A stretch of 9,390 nucleotides of DNA from CAYZYO01 sp964482585 (GTDB taxonomy: Bacteria; Bacillota; Syntrophomonadia; Syntrophomonadales; Syntrophomonadaceae): positions 1-9,390 of the forward strand of contig CAYZYO010000094.1 of the NCBI GenBank assembly GCA_964482585.1. The letters run 5' to 3'. Below the pieces are notes generated by a model. It saw only the letters and a list, made by a program, of their open reading frames with translations, was not told where the DNA came from and searched no databases. The position numbers and the translations under genes are program-made. Each line of letters opens with the position of its first letter. The stretch's first letter is position 1. Of this stretch, positions 6,054 through 9,390 are shown piece by piece.

Positions 6054-7037
6054 TCAGATAACTTTTAATTTGTTTAAAGAAGTCTCCCACTTTTTGCATC
6101 TGTCTCCCCAGTAGGCCAAGATTTTTTCATCTCTTTTAATACACACAATTTCACACAAATTCGGGCAGCCTTTGCATTCAAAACTGCTGGATTTAAATTC
6201 ACCTTCAACAATAAAATCATCACCCTTAAAAACCGTAGGTTTCCCATACTGTTCCACATATTCTTTAGCAAGTAAAGCAGAACCAATTGCACCCATAACT
6301 TCATAATAATCAGGAATAAATACTTCTGCTTTTAACATTTTTTCAAAGGCTTTTTTTAACCCAACATTGGCGGCTACTCCACCCTGAAAAACTATAGGCT
6401 CTTGTATTTTTTTACCCTTGCCCACATTATTCAAATAATTTCTAACCAGGGCTTCACATAAACCCATTAATATATCTTCTACGGGATAGCCCATCTGCTG
6501 TTTATGAATCATGTCCGACTCGGCAAACACTCCACACCTACCCGCAATCCTTACCGGCTGTTTACATTTTATCGCCCGTTCACCAAACTCTTCTATAGGA
6601 ATATTTAGTCTTAATGCCTGCTGGTCTAAAAAAGACCCGGTCCCGGCAGCACAAACCGTATTCATAGCAAAATCATGTACAATTCCATCTTTTAATAGAA
6701 TTATTTTAGAATCCTGTCCACCTATTTCAATAATGGTTTTGACATTATTGTAAAGAGATGATGAAGCAACCGCATGAGATGTAATTTCATTCTTAACTAC
6801 ATCAGCCCCAACTAAAATAGCTGCCAGATGCCGCCCACTGCCAGTAGCTCCAACTCCCCTGATTTTTATGTCCTGCCCTTTATTACTGTCTTTTATCCTG
6901 ACATACCCTTCTTTTATTGCCTTAACCGGATTGCCCTGGGTACGCAGATAGATTTTATCTTTTATCTGGCCATCCCTATTGATGAGAACAAATTTACTGC
7001 TTACTGATCCTATATCAATACCAAGATAAAAATGCAT
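6054..7037 (-). CDS. BadF/HgdC-type activase ATPase (COG1924) with extra Cys-rich C-terminus
   Basis: Family members are homodimeric ASKHA-fold ATPases that use ATP to push one electron from a [4Fe-4S] cluster into a partner Fe-S protein such as 2-hydroxyacyl-CoA dehydratase. Visible motifs are GIDIGSVSSK (6-15), VGATGSGR (62-69), EIGGQDSK (104-111) and QGGVAAN (218-224). Cys129 in NTVCAAGTG and Cys168 in GRCGVFAES are 39 residues apart, as I recall for the bridging cysteines of HgdC. The 327 residues exceed HgdC (about 260) by a tail with Cys288, 291, 295, 299 and 314 (ECKGCPNLCEIVC, GDRC), which could hold zinc or a second cluster. The ATG has AAGGAGGAG upstream. The gene follows the COG3581-like gene by 30 nt, and its partners are probably the two upstream products. 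The substrate is unknown. Confidence 0.92.
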   Translation of the reverse strand: MHFYLGIDIGSVSSKFVLINRDGQIKDKIYLRTQGNPVKAIKEGYVRIKDSNKGQDIKIRGVGATGSGRHLAAILVGADVVKNEITSHAVASSSLYNNVKTIIEIGGQDSKIILLKDGIVHDFAMNTVCAAGTGSFLDQQALRLNIPIEEFGERAIKCKQPVRIAGRCGVFAESDMIHKQQMGYPVEDILMGLCEALVRNYLNNVGKGKKIQEPIVFQGGVAANVGLKKAFEKMLKAEVFIPDYYEVMGAIGSALLAKEYVEQYGKPTVFKGDDFIVEGEFKSSSFECKGCPNLCEIVCIKRDEKILAYWGDRCKKWETSLNKLKVI

Positions 7038-7067
7038 TTATTATACTCCTCCTTCACCAATATTACT

Positions 7068-8147
7068 TTAGGATACTAATTTTTTTCTCTGCAGCATTTC
7101 TATAAAGGCCTCCAATCGAGTATAGATTCCAGCATTTCCTGAATGCTCATCAAAATATAGCGTCATACAGGGAATGTTTTCTTCATCACTTACTCTTTTA
7201 AGAATAGTTTGGGCTACTATTTCCGGCATGCAGGTAAGCGGCCCGATTTGGATTATTCCATCAAAGTTTTGCCTGGCAAAATCAACTGTAGCACCAACTG
7301 TTTCCAGACCATGCCCTCCAACCCAGTAGTTTAGATAAGGTTGGGCACAATCTACAATATGCTGGTGATTTGATTTTCTTACTAAACCACCCAGAAGATG
7401 CTCGTTCACCCATTTAGTTAAAGATATAGAACAGCTTACATCAGCATTCAACCAACCTAACTGCTTTGCTATACTATAATTTGCATATGGCTCTAATACT
7501 GTATATATTTCCCCTACCAGCCCAATTTTAAGCAATTCTAATCCATTTTGAGGAATTTTACTGAGCTCTTGTATGGTTTTATTTTTAACCTCATTAATTT
7601 CTTTTTTGCTAAGTGCCTTGTCTATGTCTAACAGCCCTTTATAATATAACTTTTCCACCAGATTTTTATCCTGTGCCCGTGGCAAATAATATTGAAATCC
7701 ATTTTCCAATTCTTCCACTGATGAAAGTTTATACCAGGCAAGATTAAGCGCTTTTAAAGCCTCCCAAAGAGTAACTTCTTTTCCCAAGGCTTTTACTTGT
7801 TTTATCAATTCTGACAACCTAAAGTCGGGGGCTTCTAAAATAACCATTTGAAAATCGTATCCAATATCGCTTAAAATGTCTCTTTGAACTTGAGAATAAT
7901 ATCCAAACCTGCATGGCCCCCACCCTCCAGCCATTACTATAGTATTTGCTCCATTTTCAATGGATTCAATAAAATTCCCGATATTAATTTTTAATGGTAA
8001 ACAGGCAAATTCCGGTGAATACTTAACTCCCAGTTCCAATGTCCTATTGGTAATTGGTGGTGGTGGTATCACATCCAATTTTAACGCTTCAAGTAGTGCT
8101 TTAATTGCTATATGAGCATTACCCATGTGAGGAAATGTTACTTTCAT
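7068..8147 (-). CDS. COG3581-like activase-associated protein (DUF2229-type partner B)
   Basis: A member of the conserved anaerobe family found beside or fused to COG1924 activases, related in motif pattern to the B/C subunits of 2-hydroxyacyl-CoA dehydratase. The reaction is unknown. Numbering from the ATG (359 residues): MKVTFPHMGN at the start, Cys49 in FACLPLKINIGN, Cys79 in GGWGPCRFGYY, Cys306 in GPLTCMPEIVAQ and DEHSGNAGIYTRLEAF from 333. Equivalent positions exist in the upstream gene, so the two are diverged paralogues. Cys49, Cys79 and Cys306 are candidate Fe-S ligands. Two starts are possible after the same AGGAGG (8163-8158): GTG at 8153, 4 nt away, or ATG at 8147, 10 nt away. I prefer the ATG because the family usually begins there. 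It overlaps the upstream gene by 29 nt, implying coupled translation. Confidence 0.87.
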   Translation of the reverse strand: MKVTFPHMGNAHIAIKALLEALKLDVIPPPPITNRTLELGVKYSPEFACLPLKINIGNFIESIENGANTIVMAGGWGPCRFGYYSQVQRDILSDIGYDFQMVILEAPDFRLSELIKQVKALGKEVTLWEALKALNLAWYKLSSVEELENGFQYYLPRAQDKNLVEKLYYKGLLDIDKALSKKEINEVKNKTIQELSKIPQNGLELLKIGLVGEIYTVLEPYANYSIAKQLGWLNADVSCSISLTKWVNEHLLGGLVRKSNHQHIVDCAQPYLNYWVGGHGLETVGATVDFARQNFDGIIQIGPLTCMPEIVAQTILKRVSDEENIPCMTLYFDEHSGNAGIYTRLEAFIEMLQRKKLVS

Positions 8148-9111
8148 TACCACAGCGCCTCCTTCTTCTCAACATATCACAAAAGGCCTCTAAACGAGTA
8201 ACCAGACCACCTTCTCCGGTATGTTCATCGATTGTCATGAGCATAAATGCCTTATTTCTAACTTTTCTTTCAATGATTTCTCCTATGAGGGAATCAGGTC
8301 CACATCCGAAACAGGCAACATAGATTATTCCATCTATATCATCCCTTTTACTCATATAAAGAGCACTTCCGACCATCTTCCGCCCCAGAGTCCAAAAAAT
8401 TCTTTTGGGCATAGTTGCTGCTTCTTGTTCAATACTTTGTTTATCTAATGATTCCGGCAGATGCACTTTACAGCCAAGTGCTCGCAACCGGTTTATAATG
8501 TTCATGCTAATGCTTTCATCATAAAGTGCATATCCGTGTCCCAATACACCAATATTTAAATCATTATCATTTTTAATATCCTGTTTATCTCCTTCCCAAA
8601 TCTTGATTGCTTCAGCCATGGTATAACCTTCATTAGTTAGTTTTTTGCAGATAGTAAGCTCTTCAAAAGCGTGTTTATACGCTCTGTCAATAACTTTAAT
8701 ATTGCTGGTGAATATTCTTCCGGTTTTTCTTATTTCTTGTTTTACTAACCTATTGCCCTTACTAAAATCTACCAGGGTATCAATTACTGTTGGCAGATCT
8801 GGTATAGCTGCTTTTACCATGTCAGGAACACCCATAAATTTTGGACAGATGTAGCTTCTTTTTTCTATACTAACGATCCGGGGGAGAAAGATATAATCAA
8901 GTTTACAGTTACATAGGTCTTTAATATGACCAAGATACACTTTCATTGGAAAACAAATCTCATCCACTGCCGCTTCAATTCCCTGCTCTATTAAAAAGCG
9001 ATTAGTTTCTGCAGAAGTTACAACATCAGCTCCAATATCTAAAAAAAAGGTCTTCCACATAGGATAATGATAGTAATAGAAAAGTCCGTGTGGTATTCCT
9101 ACTCTCTTCAT
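8119..9111 (-). CDS. COG3580-like activase-associated protein (DUF2229-type partner A)
   Basis: First gene of the three-gene set. It is a conserved anaerobe protein of unknown reaction that accompanies COG3581 and COG1924 proteins. Of 330 residues, MKRVGIPHGLFYYYHYPMWK opens the protein. Cys53 is in DEICFPMKVYLG, Cys67 and Cys69 follow, Cys89 is in SYICPKFMG, Cys267 and Cys270 are in ACFGCGPDS, and DEHTGEGGLVTRLEAF starts at 295. Cys53, Cys89 and the CFGC pair line up with the cysteines of the downstream paralogue and may bind a cluster. I placed the start at the ATG at 9111: AGGAGG (9125-9120) is 8 nt upstream. The longer frame from 9192 would add 27 residues that overlap the germination gene and resemble no family start. 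The Arg-rich end (RRRRRC) is encoded by the AG-rich ribosome binding site of the next gene. Confidence 0.87.
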   Translation of the reverse strand: MKRVGIPHGLFYYYHYPMWKTFFLDIGADVVTSAETNRFLIEQGIEAAVDEICFPMKVYLGHIKDLCNCKLDYIFLPRIVSIEKRSYICPKFMGVPDMVKAAIPDLPTVIDTLVDFSKGNRLVKQEIRKTGRIFTSNIKVIDRAYKHAFEELTICKKLTNEGYTMAEAIKIWEGDKQDIKNDNDLNIGVLGHGYALYDESISMNIINRLRALGCKVHLPESLDKQSIEQEAATMPKRIFWTLGRKMVGSALYMSKRDDIDGIIYVACFGCGPDSLIGEIIERKVRNKAFMLMTIDEHTGEGGLVTRLEAFCDMLRRRRRCGNESNISSHG

Positions 9112-9115
9112 TATT

Positions 9116-9390
9116 TTAGCCTCCTTTTTTTTTAAATGCCGGGCCCGGCTGCCTCCTGGAATCCTGGGGATGTAGAATTTCAGGTCGTACATCCTGTACC
9201 GGCACCGGTGACCGCATTACTATACTTTTTAAGGCCCGGTAGTTAAATGGAATTAACGGCCATAAATAAGGTACATTAAAGGATTTTGTACCTGCTGTTA
9301 AAAGCAGTACTAAAAAACTAGAAATTATTAATCCTGATAACTGGAAAAAACCGGTGGCAATTAAAATAAAAAGCCGCAGCAGCCGGTTAG
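9116..9390 (-). CDS. GerA-family spore germination protein, C-terminal end (partial)
   Basis: The last 90 codons of a gene that begins outside the window. The family (GerAA/GerKA/GerBA, SpoVAF) comprises integral membrane proteins of the spore inner membrane; most are A subunits of nutrient germinant receptors. Visible here are a hydrophobic stretch at residues 3-33 (LLRLFILIATGFFQLSG and onward) forming the final membrane segment or hairpin, the hallmark KSFNVPYLWPLIPF (35-48), and a cytoplasmic-type tail with RPEILHPQDSRRQP. The frame is intact up to a TAA at 9118-9116. The stop is only 4 nt before the next ATG, and the last codons carry that gene's ribosome binding site within a run of nine A. 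The subtype (receptor A subunit or SpoVAF) cannot be told from this fragment. Confidence 0.9.
   Translation of the reverse strand, partial: NRLLRLFILIATGFFQLSGLIISSFLVLLLTAGTKSFNVPYLWPLIPFNYRALKSIVMRSPVPVQDVRPEILHPQDSRRQPGPAFKKKGG
9120..9125 (-). promoter_or_regulatory. Ribosome binding site of partner A inside the germination gene
   Basis: The minus strand reads AGGAGG after a run of nine A, 8 nt before the ATG at 9111. It lies within the last codons of the GerA-family gene and fixes the start of the downstream gene. Confidence 0.8.

Noticed and set aside
6074..6304. Minus-strand open frame of 76 codons inside the activase gene
   Set aside because: It is a second frame of the activase coding sequence, which has conserved motifs throughout; the alternate frame has none.
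9112..9192. Longer version of partner A starting at the ATG at 9192
   Set aside because: The extra 27 residues overlap the germination gene in another frame, and the strong ribosome binding site is just before the later ATG.

Overview
The window reads as chromosome of an AT-rich, endospore-forming anaerobic Firmicute (class Clostridia, perhaps Peptococcaceae or Syntrophomonadaceae; the placement is inference). The evidence is the C-terminus of a GerA-family spore germination protein, a BadF/HgdC-type activase with two partner proteins, a cobalamin adenosyltransferase, a trmK-nif3 pair, and strong GGAGG ribosome binding sites with frequent GTG and TTG starts. Every supported gene is on the minus strand, so the region is read from high to low coordinates.

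9390-6054: the end of a GerA-family gene is followed after 4 nt by a tight three-gene set. The first two genes encode distant paralogues of the COG3580/COG3581 (DUF2229-type) families with conserved cysteines. The third encodes an ASKHA-fold ATPase (COG1924) that keeps the two cysteines expected to hold a [4Fe-4S] cluster at the dimer interface. By analogy with 2-hydroxyacyl-CoA dehydratase, benzoyl-CoA reductase and the double-cubane-cluster protein, this looks like an ATP-driven, low-potential electron-transfer system. Its substrate cannot be read from the sequence. It is the least characterised and most interesting part of the window.

5937-4524: a lone TrpB2-type tryptophan synthase beta chain with its own terminator. 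4264-2470: trmK (tRNA m1A22 methyltransferase) overlapping nif3/yqfO (metal-binding NIF3 protein with a PII-like insert). This pair is bracketed by two direct copies of an approximately 80-bp intergenic repeat (4371-4455 and 2290-2370).

2084-1713: an HU-type nucleoid protein with a lysine-rich tail and a strong terminator. 1496-882: an acidic 187-residue protein I do not recognise, with a promoter and a terminator. 640-89: cobO, starting at TTG, followed at 36 by the probable first codons of a further gene that leaves the window.

No tRNA, rRNA, CRISPR array, insertion sequence or prophage gene was seen.
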